A DNA stretch of 64,000 nt from an uncultured Lachnospiraceae bacterium (lineage in GTDB: Bacteria; Bacillota; Clostridia; Lachnospirales; Lachnospiraceae): positions 132,330 through 196,329 of the forward strand of contig CAJTTI010000004.1 in assembly GCA_910579225.1 (NCBI GenBank), given 5' to 3'. The notes beneath the pieces are model-generated. The model ran no database searches. It saw only the letters and a program-made list of their open reading frames with translations, and had not been told where the DNA came from. Positions within the stretch are counted from its first letter, which is position 1, and every line of letters begins with the position of its first letter. A program made the translations under genes and the position numbers. Of this stretch, positions 7,238 to 14,406 are shown in pieces.

Positions 7238-7584
7238 TCCATGTATGTATGGTGCAGATTCGCCGTCCCTGTGGGTATGTGTGTAACTGCCCGCGTCTAT
7301 GCTGGTGTGGGTAACCCCGCATGCCTTTTCAGTGTACGATGTCTGTACAGGGGGTTGTCCATGCCGGCATGGGCAGTTATGCACATATCCATAGGGATTT
7401 CCCGACGCCCGACCGGCGCTCCTCTTTTGGATGCCGCAGCCTGGCACTGATGCAACACAAAGCCCGGCAGCCCGGGAATGAAAAACTGACTGCCAAAAAT
7501 CCGGAGCGCGGCCCGGGAACTGTCGTCCGGCGAGAACCAGGAGCGTAAGCGACAGCCGGCGGGTGCGGATAAGGAGTACCTATC
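7238..7584 (+). other. GC-rich non-coding block of the prophage, candidate origin/packaging region
   Basis: No frame here has a ribosome site or protein-like composition. The block holds several inverted repeats: a perfect 14-base palindrome CCATGCCGGCATGG (7359-7372), TGTAC-7-GTACA (7333-7349) and GC-rich palindromes near 7465-7520. Filamentous phages carry their strand origins and packaging hairpin in one intergenic region. This is the largest such gap in the phage and fits that role by inference. Confidence 0.4.
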
Positions 7585-7752
7585 ATGGGCGAAGAACTGT
7601 ATTGTGAACTTAATGGAAAATCGTTTTCTGGTCTGACGGATGCAGAGCTACAGGCTTGTTTCGACGCAGATTGCTTCTGTCAGAGCTGTCCTTTGTGCAG
7701 TACAGAACACCATTACTATTTAAATTTTTCAGAACAGGAGAATGAATCATGA
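7585..7752 (+). CDS. 55-residue Cys-rich protein (zinc-ribbon-like)
   Basis: The gene starts at 7585 with AAGGAG eight bases upstream, and its stop overlaps the next start as ATGA. The product has six Cys. Four are arranged CxCxxCxxC at residues 30-38 (CFCQSCPLC), which suggests a metal knuckle, and a conserved-looking H-H-Y-Y follows. Tight coupling to the downstream ssDNA-binding candidate points to a replication or regulatory accessory role. The function is unknown. Confidence 0.65.
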   Translation: MGEELYCELNGKSFSGLTDAELQACFDADCFCQSCPLCSTEHHYYLNFSEQENES

Positions 7753-8168
7753 CCAATAGCGTATTTCGAGTATTAGTAACTTTCTGTCAACCTCTTGACA
7801 TTCCGGCGGAGGGAGGAAGGGACCGGATCCAGGGCACTCAGGTTAAATATCTGATGGCAGGTGAGGATTTGTCCATGTTGCAGGTTCAGCACGGGTACGG
7901 TGTCCCGCTTGGTTACCAGAACTTAAAGTGCTTCCTGGATCCGGATGTCATCAAGCAGCTTCCGGCGGCTCCGGCTTTTTATGACTGTGAGTTCCGGCTG
8001 GTTGCTGGAAGTGATGGAAAACTGGTTTCCAAGCCTGTCAGCTTCTCTTATGTAGGAGATGTTGTCTTTTCTCTGTTTGACGACGATCTTGGTGGTTCAG
8101 GTACGAATGAAAAGCAGGATGGCCAGGAAAAGCAGGATGGGAAAGTTTCTTCTAAATCTGCGAAATAA
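7749..8168 (+). CDS. candidate phage single-stranded DNA-binding protein (gpV-like)
   Basis: This is a 139-residue protein with a beta-rich core of about 110 residues and a flexible acidic, Gln/Lys-rich tail (EKQDGQEKQDG). That is the plan of small ssDNA-binding proteins with an acidic C-terminus. It sits between the replication/regulatory genes and the coat genes, where gene V of filamentous phages lies. No signature motif confirms the family. It is translationally coupled to the Cys-rich protein by a 4-base overlap. Confidence 0.5.
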   Translation: MTNSVFRVLVTFCQPLDIPAEGGRDRIQGTQVKYLMAGEDLSMLQVQHGYGVPLGYQNLKCFLDPDVIKQLPAAPAFYDCEFRLVAGSDGKLVSKPVSFSYVGDVVFSLFDDDLGGSGTNEKQDGQEKQDGKVSSKSAK

Positions 8169-8182
8169 CAGAGGGCACATTT

Positions 8183-8803
8183 ATGAAGAATCGTTTCATT
8201 TTGGAACTCCCTGAGGAAGAGCTTCCCGCTGATCAGGCTGAGTCCGCTGCTTCTCAGAATGAAACAGGCTCTGTAGAAGCGGCTGCAGGGACAGAGGAAA
8301 CAAACGGTTCAAATGCTGTTTCCGAAGATATGGAGGCCCTTCCGGAAGTATTCACAGAAGAGACTCCTGCCCTGTCCCCTTCGGAAGTTTCTGTTCCCGG
8401 GATGAAGGATTCCGATTCCGCAGCCGGAACTGTAGATTCCGGGAATGAACAAGTGGTATCAGAAGAGCTTTCTTCTGGCGGGCCGTTTACTGAGGAATCG
8501 ACTTCTGGTGAACCAGATGCAGAAGATTTTTCCCCTCAGCTCCCGGACTCGTCTGCTATCACAGAGCCTGATTCGGAATCCGAAAGCCTGGAAGATGCTT
8601 GGGCCTTTACAGAAGATGCTTTTACAGATCCGGAGACGGAACCTTACCCTTCCAGCCTGGAAAGTCTTATACTGGAAGGATTTCAGGTAACTCATGAGTT
8701 GATGACTGTACAAATCGGATTGCTTCTGGTATTGCTTGCCATGTTTATTTTCCGATTTGTCCATCATCTCATATCAGATATGGTTACATCAAAATTTCAG
8801 TAA
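8183..8803 (+). CDS. acidic Ser/Glu-rich protein with C-terminal membrane anchor
   Basis: The protein has 206 residues. Residues 1-170 are low-complexity, rich in Glu, Ser, Pro and Thr, and apparently disordered. A single helix of about 20 hydrophobic residues (MTVQIGLLLVLLAMFIF) starts near 173 and is followed by a short mixed tail. There is no signal peptide, so it would be tail-anchored with a cytoplasmic N-terminus or an unusual minor virion protein. It lies directly upstream of the coat gene, which suggests a structural or assembly role. No homologue is recognised. Confidence 0.6.
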   Translation: MKNRFILELPEEELPADQAESAASQNETGSVEAAAGTEETNGSNAVSEDMEALPEVFTEETPALSPSEVSVPGMKDSDSAAGTVDSGNEQVVSEELSSGGPFTEESTSGEPDAEDFSPQLPDSSAITEPDSESESLEDAWAFTEDAFTDPETEPYPSSLESLILEGFQVTHELMTVQIGLLLVLLAMFIFRFVHHLISDMVTSKFQ

Positions 8804-8817
8804 AGGAGGATATGCAC

Positions 8818-9033
8818 ATGTTAGGAGTTCTTGCAGCTTCATCTCCGGCCGCATCCGGAGCATTGACTGAGGCAATGTTAACGACGGTACAGGGGGGATT
8901 TGACACTCTTGTTGCAACGGTTGGTCAGGTGATTCCCATCGCAGTAACTGCATCTGTTTCTGTGATCGCACTGACTGCAGGCGTCAATTATGCGCTGAAG
9001 AAAATTCGCGGCGTTCTTTCCAAAGCGTCATGA
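8818..9033 (+). CDS. candidate filamentous phage major coat protein
   Basis: The product has 71 residues: an N-terminal Ala/Ser/Thr-rich amphipathic part, one membrane helix (VIPIAVTASVSVIALTAG, about residues 38-55) and a basic C-terminus (LKKIRGVLSKAS). That is the plan of pVIII-type coat proteins, whose basic tail faces the viral DNA. The start at 8818 is chosen over an ATG six bases upstream, since AAAGGAGG is eight bases from it. No standard cleavable signal peptide is obvious. A strong terminator 34 bases after the stop would give an abundant short transcript, as in Ff phages. Confidence 0.75.
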   Translation: MLGVLAASSPAASGALTEAMLTTVQGGFDTLVATVGQVIPIAVTASVSVIALTAGVNYALKKIRGVLSKAS

Positions 9034-9067
9034 CCGATACCGGTCCGTCCGATTCCCTGACGGGAGA

Positions 9068-9089
9068 GGGAGCCTCGGCTCCCTTTTTT
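9068..9089 (+). terminator. terminator after the coat gene
   Basis: Stem GGGAGCC / GGCTCCC followed by TTTTTT. Its place between the coat gene and the adsorption gene mirrors the terminator between genes VIII and III in Ff phages. Confidence 0.9.
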
Positions 9090-9214
9090 GTTACCTGAAA
9101 CCAGGTAAGGCGCCAATGCTGCACTGTTTCGGCTTATGCTGCCAGGGATGTCAAAAGCTGCTTTTTAGCTGTGAATCCGGAAAATCAATTCATTTGCAAA
9201 GGAAGGAGGTTCCT

Positions 9215-11170
9215 ATGTTCCTGCACGCTTTTTACAAAACCAAAAAAGTAAGCTGTATCCTGCTGGCAGTCCTGATTTTATGGATGACGCCTGCCTGCGA
9301 CTATCTGGATACTGCCCATATGGAAACGGTTGATGCAGCCAGTGTTGCAGTCGGGGTTACTGCGGTATCTCTGCTAAAAGTCGCGGCGGCGGCCTTTGGC
9401 GTTGTGATAACAACTGCTCTGACTGTAAAAGCCGTGGATGCTTTTACAACCTGGCTGCAGGAGAATGGGTCCCAGGAAGACATTGAACTCTGGAACCAGG
9501 CGGATACCGACGCGCCCTCCTTCGCCTATTCGGAGTCCCTGGCCGGAAAAGTCGGCGAATGGCTTAGGACGCAGTTTACCTCCCTGGATTCGGGGGAAGT
9601 GACGATTGCATACGGCGACGGCGAGATTACCAACGGCGTACCTGCAGTCTGCCCGGCAGCGGAGGAGAGCTTACGGAATAATTATCTGTTTCCGACGATC
9701 GCTAAAGCGCCAACCTATGATCATTATATCTATATGGTGAATCATGAAAGCTCTGGCTCTATAGGCAGACATTATTTGTATTGTTTCATATGTGACGGTT
9801 CCCCTTATCTGTTTTTTTATAATTCTGGTTTTACGTATTATTTTTATGATTCAGTAAAAGGTTGTTATGTTCGACCTATTTCTTCGAGTTTCCGCTCATA
9901 TTATTTTAATCCGGCTACATTGGATTCCGGGCTTTTATCTGAAAGCTCTACAATGCCTTATAGAGTTAACTTTAACGGAATCTATCCTGCAGAACCTTCT
10001 TATCCGGCTTTTAGATTTGTGACCAATCTTCCGGTCATCGTAACCGATCTGGAGACAAGACCAGGGAATAATATCTACTTCTCAGATCTCGCCCCTCACA
10101 TCCTGCAGACCTACAACTTCAACCAGGAAGCTATGCTGACTTCCTACGGGAACTTCAGCCTTGAGAACGTCAACCGCCTTCTGGCCCTCAACCTGACTGC
10201 TGATAACATTTCTCAGATCCAGGACGCTGTTGATCAGGCGGCTGCTGATCATACTTCCCTTGATGAAGAAGGCAACCCGATCTATGCTCCGGATATTTCC
10301 CAGGCTATTATTGACGCCTATGAACGAGGCCTGGAAGCTGCAGGCGCCGGCACTGTGGACCCGGATCAGCCTGTGGACCCGGACCGCCCCGTTGACCCGG
10401 AGGAACCGGTTGTTCCCCCGGGTGATGGCATTCTTGGCTTTCTGCAGGGGTTACAGGACTCTTTAAAGGCTTGGATTACCTCTATACCGGATGCTGTGGC
10501 CTCCGCTGCAGCTTCCTTGAAAGGCGCGCTGGAAAACGGATGGACAACTCTCTGGAAGCATCTTACCGGCATCGGAAATACGCTTACGGACCTTTCCGGA
10601 ACAGTCGCTGCCGGTTTTGAGCAGATTATGCAGGGGATAACAGATATCCCGGAAACTTTGACCGGACAATTCTCTGATCTGCAGCAATGGATTCTGGATA
10701 TTCCGGAGACGCTTTCTGCCGGGTTTTCCGATCTTCAGGAACGGATTGGAGAGTTTTCACTTACCATTACAGACGCTCTTGCTGATCTGGCCGCCGCGAT
10801 CCCGGACGCCGGAGCTATTTCAGGTCCCATTACGGATGCCATTGCAGATGCGCTTACTGCAGATCCAGAAGTGATTCAGGAAACCGTTGAGGCAGAGAAG
10901 ACGGATCTTTGGAACCTGCCCTTTCTTACCCAGGCTCAGGAACTCTTTGACGATTTCCGGTTCTCCGCCGTGGTTACTTACCCTAAGATTAAGATCGAGA
11001 CCCCGGCTGTCCTCCGGCCTTACTATGACCAACCGGAGATTATTCTTTTGGACTTTGAAGATTACAAAGACTACTGCCTGTGGGCGCGTCTTCTGTTCCG
11101 GGCTGCCATCTGGCTTGCTCTGGTCTGGCATATCGTTGATCTGGCAACGCCCAAGCTTCGGATATCCTGA
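9215..11170 (+). CDS. large anchored surface protein, candidate phage adsorption protein (pIII-like)
   Basis: The protein has 651 residues from ATG 9215, which follows GGAAGGAGG; a longer frame from 9116 has no such site. A signal peptide (KKVSCILLAVLILWM) is followed by a hydrophobic region near residues 45-75. A globular part continues to about residue 390, then a Pro/Asp linker (VDPDQPVDPDRPVDPEEP). A helical stalk holds two tandem 18-residue repeats (DIPETLxxxFSDLQxxI), and one C-terminal membrane helix (LLFRAAIWLALVWHIV) ends the protein. Receptor-binding head, linker and anchor match the pIII plan. Codons 190-270 are strikingly AT-rich against both flanks, suggesting an exchanged binding module. 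Confidence 0.7.
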   Translation: MFLHAFYKTKKVSCILLAVLILWMTPACDYLDTAHMETVDAASVAVGVTAVSLLKVAAAAFGVVITTALTVKAVDAFTTWLQENGSQEDIELWNQADTDAPSFAYSESLAGKVGEWLRTQFTSLDSGEVTIAYGDGEITNGVPAVCPAAEESLRNNYLFPTIAKAPTYDHYIYMVNHESSGSIGRHYLYCFICDGSPYLFFYNSGFTYYFYDSVKGCYVRPISSSFRSYYFNPATLDSGLLSESSTMPYRVNFNGIYPAEPSYPAFRFVTNLPVIVTDLETRPGNNIYFSDLAPHILQTYNFNQEAMLTSYGNFSLENVNRLLALNLTADNISQIQDAVDQAAADHTSLDEEGNPIYAPDISQAIIDAYERGLEAAGAGTVDPDQPVDPDRPVDPEEPVVPPGDGILGFLQGLQDSLKAWITSIPDAVASAAASLKGALENGWTTLWKHLTGIGNTLTDLSGTVAAGFEQIMQGITDIPETLTGQFSDLQQWILDIPETLSAGFSDLQERIGEFSLTITDALADLAAAIPDAGAISGPITDAIADALTADPEVIQETVEAEKTDLWNLPFLTQAQELFDDFRFSAVVTYPKIKIETPAVLRPYYDQPEIILLDFEDYKDYCLWARLLFRAAIWLALVWHIVDLATPKLRIS

Positions 11171-11184
11171 TACTGGAGGTGTTT

Positions 11185-11451
11185 ATGACTGATTTTATCT
11201 GTGAACTGATTCATGTGTTTTTCGGCCTTGTGGGATTCCTGGTTCCGGAGATTACCATTGATCCCATGGTCATCACCAACGGACAGGATGTGATCTCCAG
11301 TATCCAGGAGTTTATTCTGGGCGTCAACTTCCTCGTTCCCCTGCCGGATATCTTTTTGATTATCAGCATCTGCATTACGCTTCGGACCAGTCTTTTTATG
11401 ACCTTTGTGGGCAATTGGATCCTGCGGCGGATTCTGGACGTCATTCCGTAA
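11185..11451 (+). CDS. small membrane protein, candidate pVI-like minor coat/morphogenesis protein
   Basis: The product has 88 residues with two or three hydrophobic helices: about residues 8-22, a weaker one near 45-55 and 56-78. It ends with a basic pair before ILDVIP. It follows the adsorption gene by 14 bases with GGAGG before ATG 11185, and a GTG at 11179 is a less likely start. In Ff phages gene VI, a small hydrophobic cap protein, sits directly after gene III, so order and size support the same role. There is no sequence motif to confirm it. Confidence 0.6.
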   Translation: MTDFICELIHVFFGLVGFLVPEITIDPMVITNGQDVISSIQEFILGVNFLVPLPDIFLIISICITLRTSLFMTFVGNWILRRILDVIP

Positions 11452-11605
11452 GGTGTGCGATGGACAGCGGTTGTCCGCCCCGGAAATCTTATGCGGTCCT
11501 GCAGATTCTGCATAGTCTGCCGGACCTTGTGCAGTCCGTCGCTGCGGATACTTTGTTATCCGGGAACGTCCGCGGCATTATTCGATTTTAAAAAGGAGAA
11601 TCCCT

Positions 11606-11866
11606 ATGAAACGTCTTTTCAAATCTGTCTTTTCTCTGTCCGGTTACTCTTCCGGCAGAGGTTTGTTCCTTCACAACGCGGTGCTCCTGCTTCTATTCTT
11701 CTGGATCTGCCGCCTCTATCAATCCGGCTTCTGGGTGTGCCTTCTGGCTTTTCTCTTTGTCCAGGCATTTCTTACCATTGTAGAGTATATCTACTGCTTT
11801 TTAGCTAAAGTACTGCAGCTGATTAGGGAGGTGATACCTCATGAAGATTCCAGGCGACCTTCCTGA
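11606..11866 (+). CDS. small two-helix membrane protein of the prophage
   Basis: An 86-residue protein with AAAAGGAG before the start. It has a basic N-terminus and two hydrophobic helices (about residues 24-37 and 41-65), then an amphipathic tail that overlaps the Zot gene by 26 bases. That overlap implies coupled translation with the ATPase. It could supply the membrane part missing from the Zot/pI protein, which lacks its own obvious membrane helix. That pairing is an inference. The 154 bases before it (11452-11605) show no gene. Confidence 0.6.
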   Translation: MKRLFKSVFSLSGYSSGRGLFLHNAVLLLLFFWICRLYQSGFWVCLLAFLFVQAFLTIVEYIYCFLAKVLQLIREVIPHEDSRRPS

Positions 11867-12797
11867 GAAGCTGAGAAACCTTTTAAACGACGAACCGCTT
11901 CCGGATCCGAAGTACCAGCACAATCCATTCCCGGAAACCGACAGTGAAAAGTCCCGGCCTGCATCCAAAGTACCAGAATCCTTCTACGAGAGAAAGGCTG
12001 CCGCCTTCCGACAGATTAATCAGGACATGCAGCCATGGCTTCGCAACTCCGCCCGGTGCCGCTGGTATAAGAAAAATCTTCCGCTCCTCTATCAGAGGCG
12101 GCAGCTGCTTCGTTTTATCCGCATCCTGTCCCGGCCCAAACTCCCCCTCTGGCCGGATTTCTTCCGCTGGATGCTGATTGACCTTTTACGGGGCCGGAAC
12201 CGGCGTTTCTGGGGCATCTATCAGTTTGTTGCACTTCCCGGCGAGGGAAAGACCATATCCATGGTGGCGCATATGGAACGGGCCAGAGCAAAGGATCCGA
12301 ACCTTTACATTGCAACGAACTTCGGATACATTCATCAGGACGCCTATGTCTCGCACTGGACCGATCTGATCAAGGCGGCTATGTATGCGAAAAACCATCG
12401 GCGCAGATGCATCATTGCCGTTGATGAGATTCATGTCCTCTTTGACTCTGCAGACTGGCACTCCTTTCCGGCGGAACTGCTGGCGCTTCTGTCCTTCAAC
12501 CGGAAGTTCAGTCTCCAGTTCCTGTGCAGCAGCCAAATCTATGAACGGATTCCAAAGAAGGTCCGGGACATCGCTAACTATACGGTGATTTGCAAGAATA
12601 TCTGGAGTTCGGACCGGCTGTTCCGGAATTATTACTTTACCAAGTCGGACTATGAATCCTCTTTTGACGGGAAAAAGGTCTCCGCTCAGTTCATCCGGGA
12701 GTTCGTCGCTATTTCCGAAATCGGTATGATTCCATATTTGACGAAAAGGGATACGACGGATTTGGTGTTTTCCCGCTTCCCGGGCTCCATGATCTGA
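11841..12797 (+). CDS. zot: Zot/pI-family phage assembly ATPase
   Basis: The 318-residue protein has a Walker A (ALPGEGKTIS) near residues 131-140 and a Walker B-like CIIAVDEIHVLF near 190-201. The spacing and DE-H signature match Zot/gpI ATPases, which drive extrusion of filamentous phage. The N-terminal 110 residues are basic and precede the ATPase. No transmembrane helix is evident, unlike Ff pI, so membrane contact may be through a small partner gene. The start has GGGAGGTG upstream. The C-terminal coding region overlaps the open frame of Rep. Confidence 0.85.
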   Translation: MKIPGDLPEKLRNLLNDEPLPDPKYQHNPFPETDSEKSRPASKVPESFYERKAAAFRQINQDMQPWLRNSARCRWYKKNLPLLYQRRQLLRFIRILSRPKLPLWPDFFRWMLIDLLRGRNRRFWGIYQFVALPGEGKTISMVAHMERARAKDPNLYIATNFGYIHQDAYVSHWTDLIKAAMYAKNHRRRCIIAVDEIHVLFDSADWHSFPAELLALLSFNRKFSLQFLCSSQIYERIPKKVRDIANYTVICKNIWSSDRLFRNYYFTKSDYESSFDGKKVSAQFIREFVAISEIGMIPYLTKRDTTDLVFSRFPGSMI

Positions 12798-13395
12798 ATA
12801 TTGTTCCTTTTTCGTTTTCCAGATTTTATACGGTCTGTCTGCAGTATCCGGAATACTTCGATATTTTCATTGCACCGAAGGTTCCCCGGGCTGGAAACGG
12901 AGAATCGAAGTCGGTAACCTGTGAAGTGATCGTACAAATCCGCTCCTATATGCTCTGGATGTATGGCGTGCATGCTGCCTATGAAAAATCCTATGAATAC
13001 GTCCGGGCTATTTCTGATCAGTTTGGTCTGTCAATTGCTTTTACGCAGGAAAACCGGATTGATTACTGCTGGCACTATCGGTTCAAAGCCCGCCTGGAAT
13101 TCTATCTGGAGTACGGAAAAGACGAAAATGTCCGTTATGAAATCCAGCAGCTTCTCTCGGATGAGGTTACCATGGGAGATAAATCTGTGATCCGACTGGC
13201 CAAAGCCTTAACACCGGAGCTCAATCCTATTGTGAATGTGGAATACCAGACCATGCGCCGGCACAGCAAGACTTACCAGCTGGTTCCGTTCAAAGATAAT
13301 TCCTCTCATGCGACTTCCCGGAGAATCTATGACTACTTGGACAACCGTTCCATTATCATTGATTACCTGACACATCAGGTGTTCCGCTATTTCCG
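12794..13395 (+). pseudogene. phage replication initiator (Rep), 3' end lost
   Basis: The frame is open from 12668, inside zot. The protein-like part begins near 12830 (LQYPEYFDIFIAPKVPR), and the first usual start codon is GTG 12926, so the start is uncertain. The segment VQIRSYMLWMYGVH and then ENRIDYCWHYRF resemble Rep_trans/phage-X-type initiators of inoviruses and rolling-circle plasmids. Rep-like sequence stops near 13390 after DYLTHQVFRYF. The rest of the frame to 13531 is the antisense of a minus-strand gene. The C-terminal domain is therefore missing. Confidence 0.65.
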
Positions 13396-13594
13396 TAGAA
13401 TCACCATAGAAGATAATAAGATATCCACCCATATCTGCAAAAATATCCCTGTCTGCACCATAATAGATGTCTGTCTGTTCTACTATTTCTTTTATGCCTG
13501 CAACAGCATGTGTATTTTCCCACAGAGATAATGTATGCCTGGTTTTTTCCTGGAAATGTTTTAATGCATCTACATTTGCTATGATTTTATACAT
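13208..13594 (-). pseudogene. truncated accessory gene fused to antisense rep
   Basis: The start at 13594 has CAGGGG eight bases upstream and codes MYKIIANVDALKHFQEKT and onward. Native-looking sequence extends only to about 13390 (GGYLIIFYGDSTE). The frame then runs antisense through the phage rep gene to 13208, with atypical composition. The hybrid marks the recombination joint between the prophage and the block to its right. The family is not recognised. Confidence 0.6.
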
Positions 13595-13595
13595 A

Positions 13596-13679
13596 CTATT
13601 TCCCCTGCTTTCCTTTATGTTGAACAACAATTTTTAAAATACTGACTACCAGTGTTATTCCTAAAATAATATCACCCAT
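13596..13679 (-). CDS. 27-residue hydrophobic peptide with basic tail
   Basis: A small gene with GGGAGGGAG upstream of ATG 13679. The product starts MGDIILGITLVVSIL and ends in VVQHKGKQGK. One helix with a lysine tail is the build of type I toxin or small membrane regulator peptides. It is tandem with another hydrophobic peptide at 13682. Function unknown. Confidence 0.5.
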   Translation of the reverse strand: MGDIILGITLVVSILKIVVQHKGKQGK

Positions 13680-13681
13680 AT

Positions 13682-13768
13682 TTAATATGCTCCCTCCCAT
13701 ATAGATACATTGATATAGACTACATTGATAAGTACAATCCCAATACCTATTCCTAATAAATAATTCAT
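13682..13768 (-). CDS. 28-residue hydrophobic peptide
   Basis: The peptide MNYLLGIGIGIVLINVVYI continues to NVSIWEGAY, with one membrane helix and an acidic end. GGAAGAAGTG lies before ATG 13768. It ends two bases before the start of the 27-residue peptide, so the pair is likely co-translated. Two tandem small membrane peptides with opposite tail charge could act together. This is speculative. Confidence 0.5.
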   Translation of the reverse strand: MNYLLGIGIGIVLINVVYINVSIWEGAY

Positions 13769-13783
13769 ATTCACTTCTTCCTT

Positions 13784-14332
13784 TCATGTTTTAGATAATA
13801 CAACTTTACGCAATACCCATTTTCCCGAAAATCTCTGTCCTGCAAATAACGGGTGTATTGTTTTCAGTTTTTTATATTTCTCCTCTGCATCCATAAGTTC
13901 CACTAATTTCTTAGCATACGGTTTTAGAATCTTGCTTAAGTTCTCTTTCTCTGTTTTAACTCTCTTGCTTCCTTCATAACCGCTTCCAAAACCAAGCAGA
14001 ATTTCATCAAAATCCCTTTTTAATACTTCTTTTATGTATTCCAGGTTGTCATTGTTATCTCCTGCCTTGGCCGGGTGTAATTTATCTGTAACCTCTGCAA
14101 ACAGATTGCAAAGTGTGATGGTATGGTATCCCATTGCAAAAAGATTGTTCATCAGATAATTCGTTGTCATGTCAACCACCAGAAGATTATTGGATGCTGG
14201 ATTGGTACAAATAACTAAGATTTTCTTTCCTTCTGTTTTTTTGCACTCCATAGTATACTCAAATCTTTTATCTGCTTTCTGGCTGAATATTCCCGTCCTT
14301 TCCAATATTATATTTTGCTTTACGGTTTCCAT
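13784..14332 (-). CDS. DUF1643-type protein
   Basis: The protein has 182 residues and no membrane segment. The N-terminal half holds ICTNPASNNLLVVDMTTNYL, which resembles the conserved NPS/A...D.T signature of the DUF1643 family. These proteins are common on plasmids and mobile elements, and their biochemical role is not established. The gene ends 15 bases before the hydrophobic peptide pair and may share its transcript. A 13-bp hairpin lies just upstream. Confidence 0.6.
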   Translation of the reverse strand: METVKQNIILERTGIFSQKADKRFEYTMECKKTEGKKILVICTNPASNNLLVVDMTTNYLMNNLFAMGYHTITLCNLFAEVTDKLHPAKAGDNNDNLEYIKEVLKRDFDEILLGFGSGYEGSKRVKTEKENLSKILKPYAKKLVELMDAEEKYKKLKTIHPLFAGQRFSGKWVLRKVVLSKT

Positions 14333-14359
14333 CAGTCTCTCCTCCTTTACCGTAAGATG

Positions 14360-14392
14360 TTTGGGCGGTGTAACCTAATACACCGCCCAAAA
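14360..14392 (-). promoter_or_regulatory. strong 13-bp hairpin between two accessory genes
   Basis: TTTGGGCGGTGTA and TACACCGCCCAAA form a perfect stem with a 7-base loop. No U-run follows on the minus strand, so it may be a processing or attenuating hairpin rather than a full terminator. Confidence 0.5.
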
Positions 14393-14406
14393 CACAATAA
14401 GCGTTA

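Larger units (their letters stand above)
6002..13395 (+). mobile_element. inovirus-like (filamentous phage) prophage, truncated at its right end
   Basis: Gene order is: divergent repressor, two small genes, a non-coding hairpin-rich block, a Cys-rich 55-residue protein, a ssDNA-binding candidate, an acidic membrane protein, a 71-residue coat-like protein, a terminator, a large anchored adsorption-like protein, a small membrane protein, a Zot/pI-type ATPase and Rep. The coat-terminator-adsorption-pVI-pI order parallels Ff phages. There are no capsid, portal, terminase or tail genes. No integrase is visible, and Rep is cut at about 13390, so the right end seems deleted. Identification rests on architecture plus the Zot ATPase. 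Confidence 0.85.

Noticed and set aside
7241..7548. Overlapping open frames in the prophage GC-rich gap
   Set aside because: All frames lack ribosome sites, have odd composition (Arg/Pro/Cys-rich) and overlap one another on both strands; non-coding structure is a better reading.
6002..13395. Tailed-phage or plasmid identity for the 6-13.4 kb element
   Set aside because: No terminase, portal, capsid or tail gene and no plasmid partition or mobilisation gene; the Zot ATPase plus coat/adsorption order favours an inovirus.
13395..13531. C-terminal extension of Rep to its stop at 13531
   Set aside because: This part is the exact antisense of a gene with good coding signals on the minus strand; its Cys/Phe-rich translation is unlike a Rep C-terminus.
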